Of a stretch of 64,000 nucleotides of DNA, positions 25,913 to 34,917 are shown in pieces. The stretch comes from Parvibaculaceae bacterium PLY_AMNH_Bact1 (GTDB lineage Bacteria > Pseudomonadota > Alphaproteobacteria > Parvibaculales > Parvibaculaceae), in contig CP126168.1 in the NCBI GenBank assembly GCA_032881465.1, positions 1,302,001 through 1,366,000 on the forward strand, given 5' to 3'. Made by a program: the position numbers and the translations under genes. A model generated the notes under the pieces. That model had not been told where the DNA came from, did no database searches, and saw only the letters and a program-made list of their open reading frames with translations. How positions within the stretch are numbered: the stretch's first letter is position 1; every line of letters starts with the position of its first letter.

Positions 25913-26473
25913 TTATTCAGCTGCCGGGCGCTTCACAACAACGCCACCATCTTTCACAACGACTGGACTTTCAGCTGCCTTTGGTGAGGCATTCCGGTTG
26001 GATTTAGCCGCTGCCGCAGGTGCAGGGGCTGGCTGCGGTGTCGCCGCAGCACGCGCTGGTTCGCTAGCCTGAGCATTTTCGGCCAGTGGATCATCTGAGT
26101 GACGGCAATTGCCTTCGAAGAACGCGCCTGTTTCAACAGCAAGTGCTTCATGAAGAATGTCGCCTTCGACATGACATGTTGAGCAAAGCTGGACACGGCG
26201 TCCGCGAATGCCGCCAACAACGCGACCGCGAATAACGATGTCGTCTGCAATGACTTCGCCGCTGATGGAAGCTTGTTCGCCGATTGTGATGGAAGCAGAG
26301 CGAATATCGCCCTCAACCGTTCCGTCGATCTGAATGTCGCCCCCGGCAACCAGATTGCCCTGAACCACAAGGTCATTGGAGATGATTGACGGTGCCGTAC
26401 GTGAGTTTGGCCGCCGCTGCGGTGCTGGCTGCGCGCTCACTGGCTTTTCATTATCCTTCGTGCGTGAAAACAT
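25913..26473 (-). CDS. Bactofilin family cytoskeletal protein
   Basis: A 186-residue self-assembling cytoskeletal protein. The central beta-helical DUF583 domain (about 28-130) shows the repeating pattern IISNDLVVQGNLVAGGDIQ, GTVEGDIRSASITIG, GEVIADDIVIRG, HVEGDILHEALAVE. Flanking tails are disordered and rich in Pro/Ala/Ser. The start is ATG 26473; this puts the gene 23 bases inside the 3' end of the M23 peptidase gene, so translation is coupled. Bactofilin paired with an M23 endopeptidase is a recurrent shape- and morphogenesis module in Proteobacteria. A longer in-frame extension to 26572 lies inside the peptidase gene and is rejected. Confidence 0.93.
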   Translation of the reverse strand: MFSRTKDNEKPVSAQPAPQRRPNSRTAPSIISNDLVVQGNLVAGGDIQIDGTVEGDIRSASITIGEQASISGEVIADDIVIRGRVVGGIRGRRVQLCSTCHVEGDILHEALAVETGAFFEGNCRHSDDPLAENAQASEPARAAATPQPAPAPAAAAKSNRNASPKAAESPVVVKDGGVVVKRPAAE

Positions 26474-27830
26474 ACCTACCTGCCTCAATGAACTTTGATG
26501 GATCTCTGATCTGGTCGTCGAACCACACTTCGTAGTGAAGATGTGGACCACTTGATCGACCAGAAGATCCAACTTTCCCGATCAAATCCTGAAAGCCCAC
26601 CTCTTGGCCAGCGGTCACGCTGATTTTGTTGAGGTGAGCGTAGCGTGTGCGGAACCCATTTCCATGATCAATTTCGACCATGCGACCATAAGGCCCGCGC
26701 CTTTCTGCATAGGTGACCACACCGGGGGCAGGTGCGTAAACAAGTGTGTTGTAAGGCGCTGCCATGTCATATCCAGAATGGAATGCCATGCGACGTTTGA
26801 ACGGATCCATCCGCGGCCCGAAATCACTTGTAATGCGGTAGGTTTCAAGGGGGGAGGCCAGAGGTAAAAGGCCCACTGTGAAATTCAAAGCGGCGAGGTG
26901 GTCCAGGTTCTGCGCGATGCGCTGTACCTGACGATTGAACGAGGTCGCTGTTCCGCCACCTGCAAGTCCGTCGCTGCTGACAAGATCAATATAGGGACCG
27001 CCGCTTGCGACATCGTCTGCATCAACCCGCTCCATGAACTCTTCCGGAGAGGTAACACCGGTCATTGCGATGACATGTTCAAGCTCGCGAATTTCCTGGT
27101 CGGTCGCTTCTTCCATGGAATTGATGAGGCTCTGTTGAGCTTGATCAAGACTGGAAAGGCGCGTCTCAAGATCGAAACTTGGGTCGCTGCCAAAAACCGA
27201 ACCCCTCAGAAGACCGCCAAACATAAGCGGTGTGTCACCTGAAAGAACATTGAAGAGACTTGAAGACTGATCTGATGTGCCAAGTGTCGTCACTGTTTCA
27301 GAACGCGAAACACGTGGTGCACCAGGAGCTTCCGCGAGCGACATCATCACCTTGTTGCTGCGGCTGCCACTTGATCCATTCGATTGAGTTTCGGCAATGC
27401 GCGAACGCAGCGAGTCCAGCGACTGAACTGCGGCTTCGCGATGGTTCAGGACTTCTGCGATCTGGTCGTGCTTTGCTTCCAGTTCCTGGGTCGTCGCGAT
27501 AAAGCGTTCTTGTGCCAGAATCAATTGGCCGTTTAGGTCGTCATAGGACGCCTGCATTTGCGCGATGCGTTCTTCATAGGCTGCCTGCACCTTTACGAAG
27601 CGGCGGTCTTTGGACGCGATGATTTGTTCTTTGAAGACTACATTCACAGATGTGAATGCAACCCATGACAGGAAACCTACAGCAATGGCTGCCATGCCAA
27701 TCTGAGCCAGTGGAGACAGCGAGATAAACTGCACATGCCCATGACTTCTCAGATAAATCTGACGCTCTGCATACAGGTGGGCGATCACTAAACGCGCCCT
27801 GTCCATCAATCTTGAGATGGTTTCAACCAT
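26451..27830 (-). CDS. M23 family peptidoglycan endopeptidase, membrane-anchored
   Basis: A 459-residue inner-membrane protein with a periplasmic peptidase. A membrane segment (about 40-62, IGMAAIAVGFLSWVAFTSVNVVF) follows a cytoplasmic N-terminus. A long coiled coil (about 75-150, rich in Gln/Glu/Ala) precedes a linker. The C-terminal LytM domain (about 330-450) has zinc-ligand motifs HSGYDMAAP and HLHYEVW, with the intervening GRMVEIDHGNGFRTRYAHL. It cleaves peptide crosslinks or activates amidases. The overlap with bactofilin suggests that the cytoskeleton positions it. Confidence 0.94.
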   Translation of the reverse strand: MVETISRLMDRARLVIAHLYAERQIYLRSHGHVQFISLSPLAQIGMAAIAVGFLSWVAFTSVNVVFKEQIIASKDRRFVKVQAAYEERIAQMQASYDDLNGQLILAQERFIATTQELEAKHDQIAEVLNHREAAVQSLDSLRSRIAETQSNGSSGSRSNKVMMSLAEAPGAPRVSRSETVTTLGTSDQSSSLFNVLSGDTPLMFGGLLRGSVFGSDPSFDLETRLSSLDQAQQSLINSMEEATDQEIRELEHVIAMTGVTSPEEFMERVDADDVASGGPYIDLVSSDGLAGGGTATSFNRQVQRIAQNLDHLAALNFTVGLLPLASPLETYRITSDFGPRMDPFKRRMAFHSGYDMAAPYNTLVYAPAPGVVTYAERRGPYGRMVEIDHGNGFRTRYAHLNKISVTAGQEVGFQDLIGKVGSSGRSSGPHLHYEVWFDDQIRDPSKFIEAGRYVFTHEG

Positions 27831-28044
27831 GCCCCTCTACAACCCCTTGTAACCCCACAGGCAAACTAGGACGCAATTCCATCCTATATTGACAAAGATT
27901 TCAACAGATGGACCTTAACATATCGTATTAACCTTAAAGCTCACGCGACAAAAATGGGTTTTCCACACCCAAATCTCTATAAGAAATTTGGAATCTCAGG
28001 ATCTCACGCGGGTGATGCCGGAAGCCGATGGCTTAGTGAGGTTT

Positions 28045-28878
28045 TCAGGCCTCTTTCTGGCGGTCGGCGAGCGGTTCGTAGAGGTTGGTCGTTAAACCGG
28101 CAGCAGCCCGCGCTGCATCATTGAAGGGGCGCTTCAGATCGCCCTTAAAGTAGCGCCGGACGAGATCATGGAAGGTGCTTTCCGCTTCAAGCTCCTGAGC
28201 ATCAATTTCTGAGGCAAACCAACGGCTTCCTGCCGCCACATGGCCTTTTTCTTCCTCATAAATGATGCCGAGGATGTCAGCACTTGCCTTGTCGCCAGCA
28301 CGGAGGAGCTTTTCGATCATGGGTGGGGTGACGTCCAGGCCGCGGGCCTCCAGGACCATCGGGACCACAGCCAGTCGCGCCAGAATTTCGTGACGGGTCG
28401 CGAAAGCCGCGTCCCATAATCCGTCATGGGCAGGCAGGTCCCCATAAGCCCCGGAAAGTGCTTTAAGCCGATCATTTAAGAGGTTGAAATGCTTACCTTC
28501 TTCGCTGCCAACTTGCACCCAGTCGGCGGTGAACTCCCGGGGCTGATTGGGTCCAAAACGGGCCACCATATCGAAGGCCAGATCAATGGCATTCAGCTCA
28601 ATATGTGCCAGTGAATGTAAGAGAGCAAAGCGACCTTTTTCGCCACCTGCGCGCCGACGAGGCATGTCACGGGGCAGCCGTAGCTCTGGCCGTGCCGGGC
28701 GCGCAGGCCGGTCTGGCGGAGCTGCTTCGACAAAAGCGAAGGTGAGTGTGCCCTCAGCCCAGGCAATCCCGACCTTTTGTGCCAGATCAGCCTTCGCATC
28801 AGCATCGGCGGTCTGAAGCACGGATAGGGCTGCTTCGCCGACCGTTGAGAAAGGGAGTGAGCCGCGTTCGGACGTCAT
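28045..28878 (-). CDS. DUF455 ferritin-like protein
   Basis: A 277-residue helical protein. Residues in RFALLHSLAHIELNAIDLAFDM, VGSEEGKHFNLLNDRL and IIYEEEKGHVAAGSRWF carry the Glu and ExxH residues of a ferritin-like four-helix di-metal site. This pattern defines the DUF455 family, sometimes mis-annotated as rhamnosyltransferase. No signal peptide. Its ATG follows the bcp stop directly with no gap, so the two are an operon. An oxidative-stress or oxygenase-like role is inferred from the partner only. Confidence 0.85.
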   Translation of the reverse strand: MTSERGSLPFSTVGEAALSVLQTADADAKADLAQKVGIAWAEGTLTFAFVEAAPPDRPARPARPELRLPRDMPRRRAGGEKGRFALLHSLAHIELNAIDLAFDMVARFGPNQPREFTADWVQVGSEEGKHFNLLNDRLKALSGAYGDLPAHDGLWDAAFATRHEILARLAVVPMVLEARGLDVTPPMIEKLLRAGDKASADILGIIYEEEKGHVAAGSRWFASEIDAQELEAESTFHDLVRRYFKGDLKRPFNDAARAAAGLTTNLYEPLADRQKEA

Positions 28879-29349
28879 CTAGAGCGCCTTCGCAGCCTCA
28901 AGAACCTCATCTGCATGCCCTTTCACTCGAACTTTAGGCCAGATTTTTGCGATTTTTCCCTCATCATTGATCAAGATGGTCGAACGCACGATCCCCATAA
29001 AAACCTTGCCGTAGAGCTTCTTTTCCTGCCAGACGCCGTATTTTTCGAGCATCGCGCCGCTTTCGTCGGACGCGAGGGTCACCGTCAAATCATGTTTCGC
29101 TTTAAACTTGTCATGTCGCTCCACACTGTCTTTGGAAACCCCAATAACCACCGTGTTCGCCTTCTTGAAGGCAGCGCCGTGCGCTGAAAAGTCGATTGCT
29201 TCGGTTGTGCAACCAGGGGTCATGTCCTTTGGATAGAAATAGAGCACAACATTCTGACCCTTGAGGTCTGCCAGACGGATTTTGCCGCCACCGTCGGTTG
29301 GGAGGGAAAAGGTGGGGGCTTTCAAGCCCTCTTTAAGCTCTTTGGACAT
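28879..29349 (-). CDS. bcp: Thioredoxin-dependent peroxiredoxin (Bcp/PrxQ)
   Basis: Reduces peroxides in the cytoplasm; 156 residues from ATG 29349 (MSKELKEGLKAPTFSLP). The peroxidatic Cys lies in YPKDMTPGCTTEAIDF. In E. coli Bcp a resolving Cys is five residues later, but here that position is Ile, so this is a 1-Cys-like form of the PrxQ group. The rest (VVIGVSKDSVERHDKF, IVRSTILINDEGKI) is typical. An in-frame extension to 29421 is not needed. It is the first gene before the DUF455 gene. Confidence 0.95.
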   Translation of the reverse strand: MSKELKEGLKAPTFSLPTDGGGKIRLADLKGQNVVLYFYPKDMTPGCTTEAIDFSAHGAAFKKANTVVIGVSKDSVERHDKFKAKHDLTVTLASDESGAMLEKYGVWQEKKLYGKVFMGIVRSTILINDEGKIAKIWPKVRVKGHADEVLEAAKAL

Positions 29350-29632
29350 ATTTTCAGGTCTCTTTCTAATCGAGGTCGCCGAGAGGAGGCATCGCGAATA
29401 GGGAGGCAAACGCGAAGCCACAATTCTTGGGTGATTTCATCGGCAGAAACTAGCGGAGTTTGAGATATTTCAACACCTTGGTGCCATATTTATGAGACAT
29501 CTAGGACAAGAGTCGATAGGCACTTTGATGGTGAAGACCATGGGCGCCTTTGACCGGGGAGATTGGGCGCTCTGAGGCTGCCGGCTGATCTACCCAGCGA
29601 CACTCAGCAGCGAAAACGAGGCGGTAACAGAA

Positions 29633-32600
29633 TTGATCCGGCCAGCGGTCAAATATGGACTGGAAGCGCTCGGCGTCCTTGTGACGGCGGCGACCGTCCT
29701 GCTTGCGTTGCTTGTCTGGCGTTTGGCGTCGGGACCCGTACCGCTCAGCTTCCTGAATGAGACGATCCTTGAACAGGCCAACGCAGAGCTGCAGCAGGGT
29801 ACGCTGACATTGCAGGACACGATGCTGCTCTGGGTCCCTGAAGACCGACAGCTGGTGATCAGTCTTATGGGGGCTGAACTGCGGGATGCCGCGGACGAGC
29901 CGGTTGTTTCTGTCCCTGAAATTCGGATTGATCTCAGAGCAAGGTCATTGCTCCGGGGAAACCTCGCGTTGCAAAGCGTTGAGCTGGTTGGCGTCAGCGC
30001 AGCGGTCGTTCGCAAACCCGGCACGGGTGTTCAGCTGGCACTTGCAGACGATCCTGATCAAGCTGACGCCGAGGCGCTGATCAGTCTTGAAGATGTGATG
30101 ACCCAGCTGGCGACACCGCCAAATGCAGACGGTTTGTTGGGCGAGCTGCAATCCTTCGGCATGAGAAACGCCTCCTTGCGTTTCATCGACAAGGTGAACG
30201 ATGTCGAATGGTCAGCAGACGACGCCACTTTGGTTCTGAGCCGCAGCGATGAGGGGGTGATGGCTTTCCTTGATGCGGAGCTGGTTGCAGGTGAGGCGCG
30301 TCTTGATCTTGAAATGCTCGGAGGTGCTCCCGCCGGTGCCGACCGGGTGGTCTTCCAGGCGAAAGGCAGTGGCTTTGTGCCCGCTGCACTTGCGCGCAAT
30401 AGTCCGATGTTTACCGATCTCGCACTTCTGGACGCTCCTGTGTCTGGCGATGGCACGGTGACCATCGGTAAAAACGGTGTATGGCTCGGGGCAGAATTGG
30501 ATCTAACCGTTGGCGCAGGGAAAGCCATTTTGCCGGACGGGCGGCCACCACTCGCGATTGACGGGGCGACTGCAGAACTCACGCTTGACCCTGCAGAGAA
30601 CATCCTTTTGCTCAAACGGCTGGATTTCGAGGCAGGAAACAATAGAGGCACCTTGAGTGGCAATGCTGTTTATGATCAGCCGGAAGGGTTTCATATTTCC
30701 GGCGCAACAGTTGCGCTGAATGCGAAAGACCTCCTCCTCGACATTGACGGGTTCACAGAGGGCGTCGCTGACATTGACGCAATTTCTTTCACCGGCCGAT
30801 TGGACTTTGACAATCTTGCAGCCGATATCAGCGCGCTTTCCATCCGCGTGGGAGACGGTGTGCTCGCGGTATCGGGACGGATAGCCGATCATCCGGAATC
30901 GCCTGAGATCTCCGCGCAAGGCGAAGCCTCCAATATATTGACCGAGCGCTTAAGGGATATCTGGCCGGTGCCGCTGGCAAAGGGGGCTCGTGAATGGTTC
31001 TCTGAAAATGTGAGCGGCGGAACAATTACAACTGCCCGGATCAATATCGATCTTGGCGGCGGCATGATCGCGGCAGCGGATCGTCAGGAGAAGCTGCCTG
31101 ATGAGGCGCTCGATCTCGAATTCACAATGTCGGGCGCCACGGTGAAATATCTAGGTGAACTGCCGCCCCTCCGGCGCGTTGGTGGACGTGGGCACCTAAA
31201 GGGTGATCGGTTCGATGCGTGGGTGGATCGCGCCTACATCGACATTGCAAATGACCGACTGCAAATCAATTCGGGGCATTTTGCCGCCACTGCGCTTCAC
31301 ATTAAGGGTGGGCCCGGCGAAATTGAGATGAATGTTGCCGGGGCGACCGCGACTGTCCTGGCGCTGTTGGACCATGAGCCGCTGGGGTTCATTTCTCGTT
31401 TTGGTATGGACCCGGCAATCGTCGGTGGTTATGGCGACGTGCAAGCCTCTCTGACACTACCGCTGGCCAAAGACGTCACGATGGACGATGTGGGTTTCTC
31501 TGGTCGAGCAATCGCCCGGGAAGTCGGTCTGCCGGATGTTATTGAGGGCGTCTCCATTGATGGCGGCGAGCTGGTGATCCAGGTCGAACGACAGGGGTTG
31601 GACGCGAAAGGACCCATCACGTTAAATGGTGTACCGGTCGATCTGGCATGGCAGGAAACCTTTGAGAGCGGTAGCGAACCTTCGAGCGTTTTCCGCCTGC
31701 AGAGCACAACGAATGATGCGCAGCGCGATGCTCTGGGGCTTCGTGTCGGTACAATCGTCAATGGTCCGGTCACATCAGATGTGATGGTGCGCGGATCCGG
31801 CCCAAATCTTGTCGATGGAACGGTCACGATGATGTTGACCGACGCGGTCCTCAAGCAGGAAACCATTTTGTGGTCAAAGCCGGCAGGGTCACCGGCACAA
31901 GGGCGCTTCAACTTGGCGTTTGAAGACGAAGGAAAGGTAAGGCTCAACGCAATTGCGATCGCGGGTGCTGAGATTGATCTCTCTGGTTCGGTCTTGGTTG
32001 ATGGCGACGGTGACGTGCTGGAGATTGTGTTGCCCCACGCGCGCCTCGGTACGGAGACGGAAGCAAGTTTCCGTGCAATGCGTCTTGGGAACGGCGTCTT
32101 GGAAATGCATGCAGAAGGTCCCCGGTTTGACGCCCGAGGTGTACTCACCAATCTTTTCTCCGGCAGCACCGCACCCGTTTCGGCAACCAGAACCGCAGCG
32201 CAGAACCCTGATGTGGTGTCTGACGCATCTGGTGAGATTGAGGTAGCACCCCTTCCCGAGGTGTCGCCGGAAGAGGAGACGAATATCTCCCTGACCGCCC
32301 GCTTCCCGGCCGCATTGGCGCATGGGGACGTGCGCGCACAAAACGTCGATGTTGATCTGTTGGTCTTGAAAGGCGAAACCCAGCGCCTGGTCGTCTCTGG
32401 CGAGTTCGAAGACGGCGCTAAGCTTCGCGCCACGATATCGCCCACATCAGATGGCCGTCGGGTGGTTGCAGCACAGTCAGACGCCGCAGGCCGCGTGCTC
32501 AGAGGGATCGATTTCTATCAAAGCATGCGCGGTGGCCAGCTCGATCTGATTGGAACTTTTGATGATATGGTTCCAGGGGCCCCGCTTGACGGAAAGATTG

Positions 32601-33118
32601 TGGTCGACAATTTCCGGATTGTGAATGCGCCGCTGCTCGCCAATCTGCTGACGGTCGGCTCTCTCACTGGCATTGGCGATACGCTTCAGGGTGAAGGTAT
32701 TCGGTTTGTAAAACTTGATATGCCGTTCCAGATGACGACGGAGAGGTTTCATGTCCTTGACGCGCGGATGAGCGGTCCCGCGATCGGCCTCACCATTAAG
32801 GGACAGGTAGGCCGTGCAGAAGGCATATTCGATCTGAATGGAACGATTGTGCCAGCCTATACGTTGAACTCCGCGCTTGGCGCAGTGCCTATCCTGGGCG
32901 ACATTCTGGTCGGCAGGGATGGCGAAGGTATTTTTGCTGCGACTTATGCCATGCGGGGCACAACCGGTCAGCCGGTGATTACCGTGAATCCACTGGCAGC
33001 GCTTGCTCCGGGGTTCTTGCGGCGGATCTTTGAATTTGGGGAAGTCATGGAGCCCGAAGCGCCAACAACCGCAGAAAATGGTGCCTCGCCAGTTCCATCA
33101 CCAGCTCCCCAGCCCTGA
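29633..33118 (+). CDS. Large AsmA-like / DUF3971 (YhdP-type) envelope protein
   Basis: A 1161-residue protein with one N-terminal membrane anchor (about 12-32, ALGVLVTAATVLLALLVW). The remainder is periplasmic and built of repeating beta strands. It contains the DUF3971 region in the middle and an AsmA-like C-terminal part (QLDLIGTFDDMVPGAPLDG, AEGIFDLNGTIVPAYTLNSA). YhdP/TamB-type proteins form long hydrophobic grooves that move phospholipids to the outer membrane. The tail is Pro/Ala-rich. The start is a TTG at 29633 with GAGG upstream. It is divergent from bcp. Family assignment good, lipid-transfer role inferred. Confidence 0.86.
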   Translation: MIRPAVKYGLEALGVLVTAATVLLALLVWRLASGPVPLSFLNETILEQANAELQQGTLTLQDTMLLWVPEDRQLVISLMGAELRDAADEPVVSVPEIRIDLRARSLLRGNLALQSVELVGVSAAVVRKPGTGVQLALADDPDQADAEALISLEDVMTQLATPPNADGLLGELQSFGMRNASLRFIDKVNDVEWSADDATLVLSRSDEGVMAFLDAELVAGEARLDLEMLGGAPAGADRVVFQAKGSGFVPAALARNSPMFTDLALLDAPVSGDGTVTIGKNGVWLGAELDLTVGAGKAILPDGRPPLAIDGATAELTLDPAENILLLKRLDFEAGNNRGTLSGNAVYDQPEGFHISGATVALNAKDLLLDIDGFTEGVADIDAISFTGRLDFDNLAADISALSIRVGDGVLAVSGRIADHPESPEISAQGEASNILTERLRDIWPVPLAKGAREWFSENVSGGTITTARINIDLGGGMIAAADRQEKLPDEALDLEFTMSGATVKYLGELPPLRRVGGRGHLKGDRFDAWVDRAYIDIANDRLQINSGHFAATALHIKGGPGEIEMNVAGATATVLALLDHEPLGFISRFGMDPAIVGGYGDVQASLTLPLAKDVTMDDVGFSGRAIAREVGLPDVIEGVSIDGGELVIQVERQGLDAKGPITLNGVPVDLAWQETFESGSEPSSVFRLQSTTNDAQRDALGLRVGTIVNGPVTSDVMVRGSGPNLVDGTVTMMLTDAVLKQETILWSKPAGSPAQGRFNLAFEDEGKVRLNAIAIAGAEIDLSGSVLVDGDGDVLEIVLPHARLGTETEASFRAMRLGNGVLEMHAEGPRFDARGVLTNLFSGSTAPVSATRTAAQNPDVVSDASGEIEVAPLPEVSPEEETNISLTARFPAALAHGDVRAQNVDVDLLVLKGETQRLVVSGEFEDGAKLRATISPTSDGRRVVAAQSDAAGRVLRGIDFYQSMRGGQLDLIGTFDDMVPGAPLDGKIVVDNFRIVNAPLLANLLTVGSLTGIGDTLQGEGIRFVKLDMPFQMTTERFHVLDARMSGPAIGLTIKGQVGRAEGIFDLNGTIVPAYTLNSALGAVPILGDILVGRDGEGIFAATYAMRGTTGQPVITVNPLAALAPGFLRRIFEFGEVMEPEAPTTAENGASPVPSPAPQP

Positions 33119-33173
33119 TAGTTAGCCCTGATACCGGCCCACATTTGTTTTGAGGACGATTTCAGGATTAAGG

Positions 33174-33266
33174 TGACGTCAACGTCATTTCTAGTCACCC
33201 GAAACTGACGTTCGTCTCATTTCTCAGCACCCGCTGAACGACGTTCAGTTTCGTACAGGTGACTAG
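33174..33266. promoter_or_regulatory. Cluster of palindromes upstream of the di-iron protein gene
   Basis: Three nested signals. TGACGT-CA-ACGTCA (33174-33187). CTGAACG-A-CGTTCAG (33234-33248). A larger inverted repeat CTAGTCACC (33191-33199) / GGTGACTAG (33258-33266) with inner CGAAACTG (33200-33207) / CAGTTTCG (33246-33253). The ACGTC/GACGT words recur across the region. This looks like several operator copies for one regulator, possibly of TetR type, or a folded leader. No regulator gene is adjacent. Confidence 0.6.
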
Positions 33267-33387
33267 CAAGTTTATGTTTCTGGTGTGGTTTTCTAATTTG
33301 AATTACGCCACCTCAGGTGCCGTCAAATGTAATGCGTATTTCGAATTCACCACACCGACTGAAGACCTTGGAGGAGGGACCAATTCA

Positions 33388-34524
33388 ATGACCGACAGTC
33401 AGAAAAGCATGACCATCGACCCGGCTTACGATGCCGTCGCGCCGGATGATTTTCCAGCCATGATGGAAGTCGATCGGTATGGCAGCCGGTCGACCGCGTT
33501 CGACAAAATTATCTCCGCCACACACGATCATTTCTGGGATCCTCTCGACACAAAATATATCGACTTCTCATGTCCTTGGGACCTAGAGCGCGACATGCTC
33601 ATCTCTGAGGACATGAACCTGGAGCTGCGGACCGCTGTGTCGGACAAGCTCAACCAGGATCAGAAGGTCTTCCTGGTGAATGAGAGCGTGCGCTGGACCA
33701 TGTCATCCATTCTTCATGGAGAGCAGGGCGCGCTCAATCTTTCCGCCTCGCTTTGCCACATTATGCGTGACCCTGGTGCGCAGGAATACGCAGCGAACCA
33801 GACACGCGAAGAAGCCCGTCATGTCACCGGCTTTTCGCAATACATCAAGGCGCGGTGGGGCAGTCCGACGCCCTGCGGGCAAGTGTTGGAGAAACTTCTT
33901 GTGGAACTGGTGGGGACACCTGTTGTTTGGAAGAAGCTTGTAGGCATGCAGATGGTCCTTGAGGGGCTCGCCATGGGTACCTTCGCGAGCTTCTATTCCA
34001 ACGCAAAGGACCCAGTGCTTACCCGCCTGATGCAGTTGGTGATGACCGATGAGGCATTCCATCACAAGTTCGGAAAGATCTGGGCGGACCGCACCGTGCC
34101 CAACCTGCCCGAAGCGGAGCGGGACCAGATTGAAGATTGGGCCCTTGAAGTGTTCATGATGCTCTTCCGCAACTCCAGTGGTCCTGAACAGAAGAAGGAC
34201 ATGTACGCCAAAATCGGCCTCGATTGGCAATGGGTGCAATCAGCCCTCATGGAGGCGATGGGCAATAAGGAGGCACGCCGGCAGATGCGTAAATCCACCA
34301 GCATTTTCCGCACGCTCATCAAGACACTTCTGAAAGCGGGCATCATCACAGAACGCACGGCGCCGCAATATGCAGCCTATGTCGATATGCAGGAGCTCTA
34401 TGCAGAAGGAGACCGCATGGTGGGTGATGACATTGCCGAAGAAGGCATCAAATACCTCAAAGAAATAAATGGGGGAGATGGCAAGGAAGCCATCTTCGCT
34501 TTGTCGGGCACTGCGGCTGAATAG
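33388..34524 (+). CDS. Di-iron ferritin-like protein (ribonucleotide-reductase-R2-like/AurF-like)
   Basis: A 378-residue helical protein. Putative metal ligands follow the two-times E/ExxH order: Glu112 in HGEQGALN, Glu142-x2-His145 in REEARHVTG, Glu192 in LEGLAMGT, and Glu222-x2-His225 in TDEAFHHKFG. This is the layout of di-iron oxidases/oxygenases. No signal peptide. ATG 33388 follows a very strong GGAGGAGGG with good spacing; the frame to 33259 upstream contains the operator region and is not coding. Expression appears tightly controlled by the palindromes in front. Substrate unknown; fatty-acid or hydrocarbon chemistry would fit the group. Confidence 0.84.
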   Translation: MTDSQKSMTIDPAYDAVAPDDFPAMMEVDRYGSRSTAFDKIISATHDHFWDPLDTKYIDFSCPWDLERDMLISEDMNLELRTAVSDKLNQDQKVFLVNESVRWTMSSILHGEQGALNLSASLCHIMRDPGAQEYAANQTREEARHVTGFSQYIKARWGSPTPCGQVLEKLLVELVGTPVVWKKLVGMQMVLEGLAMGTFASFYSNAKDPVLTRLMQLVMTDEAFHHKFGKIWADRTVPNLPEAERDQIEDWALEVFMMLFRNSSGPEQKKDMYAKIGLDWQWVQSALMEAMGNKEARRQMRKSTSIFRTLIKTLLKAGIITERTAPQYAAYVDMQELYAEGDRMVGDDIAEEGIKYLKEINGGDGKEAIFALSGTAAE

Positions 34525-34551
34525 ACGCATCAGTGCTTTCTGAAAGATCTG

Positions 34552-34580
34552 GCCCGGCAGCTCTAGTTGTCGGGCTTTTT
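34552..34580 (+). terminator. Intrinsic terminator after the di-iron protein gene
   Basis: GCCCG with GCA (34552-34559) pairs with TGTCGGGC (34568-34575, one G-T pair), loop GCTCTAGT, followed by TTTTT. About 30 bases after the stop codon. Confidence 0.8.
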
Positions 34581-34917
34581 CTGTGTCAATTCGCGCCTGA
34601 CAAAAAACACAAAACGCCTTATGTTTGAGGGAACGATTTCAAAGCTCGCAAGATGAGCAATGAGAAAGCCGAAAAGGCGGAAGGGATATTGATGATTGTC
34701 GCTGTCACCCAGACTGTTGGTGCGAGCCACTGAAGGAGCAGTGAGTGGCCTCATGTCGAGCAAGGATATCTGCAGTGCAGTCCCTTGACGTGTTCTCACT
34801 CAATCTCAGTTTCGCGCCAGCGCCAAAACCGATGACTTGCGGTTCCACTGGAACGGGGTGTCGGTCTGTTTTTCGCTGTCCTGCCCATCGGGTGCAGGCA
34901 GAAGCTGGTGACCCAAA
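34581..34917. other. Intergenic region before rsgA, no gene supported
   Basis: About 340 bases. An open frame on the reverse strand (34563-34799) overlaps the terminator and has no ribosome-binding site or recognisable motif. The rsgA promoter should lie in the right part; I could not choose one with confidence. Confidence 0.45.

Noticed and set aside
34563-34799. 78-codon reverse-strand frame before rsgA
   Set aside because: Overlaps an intrinsic terminator, has no ribosome-binding site and no recognisable domain.
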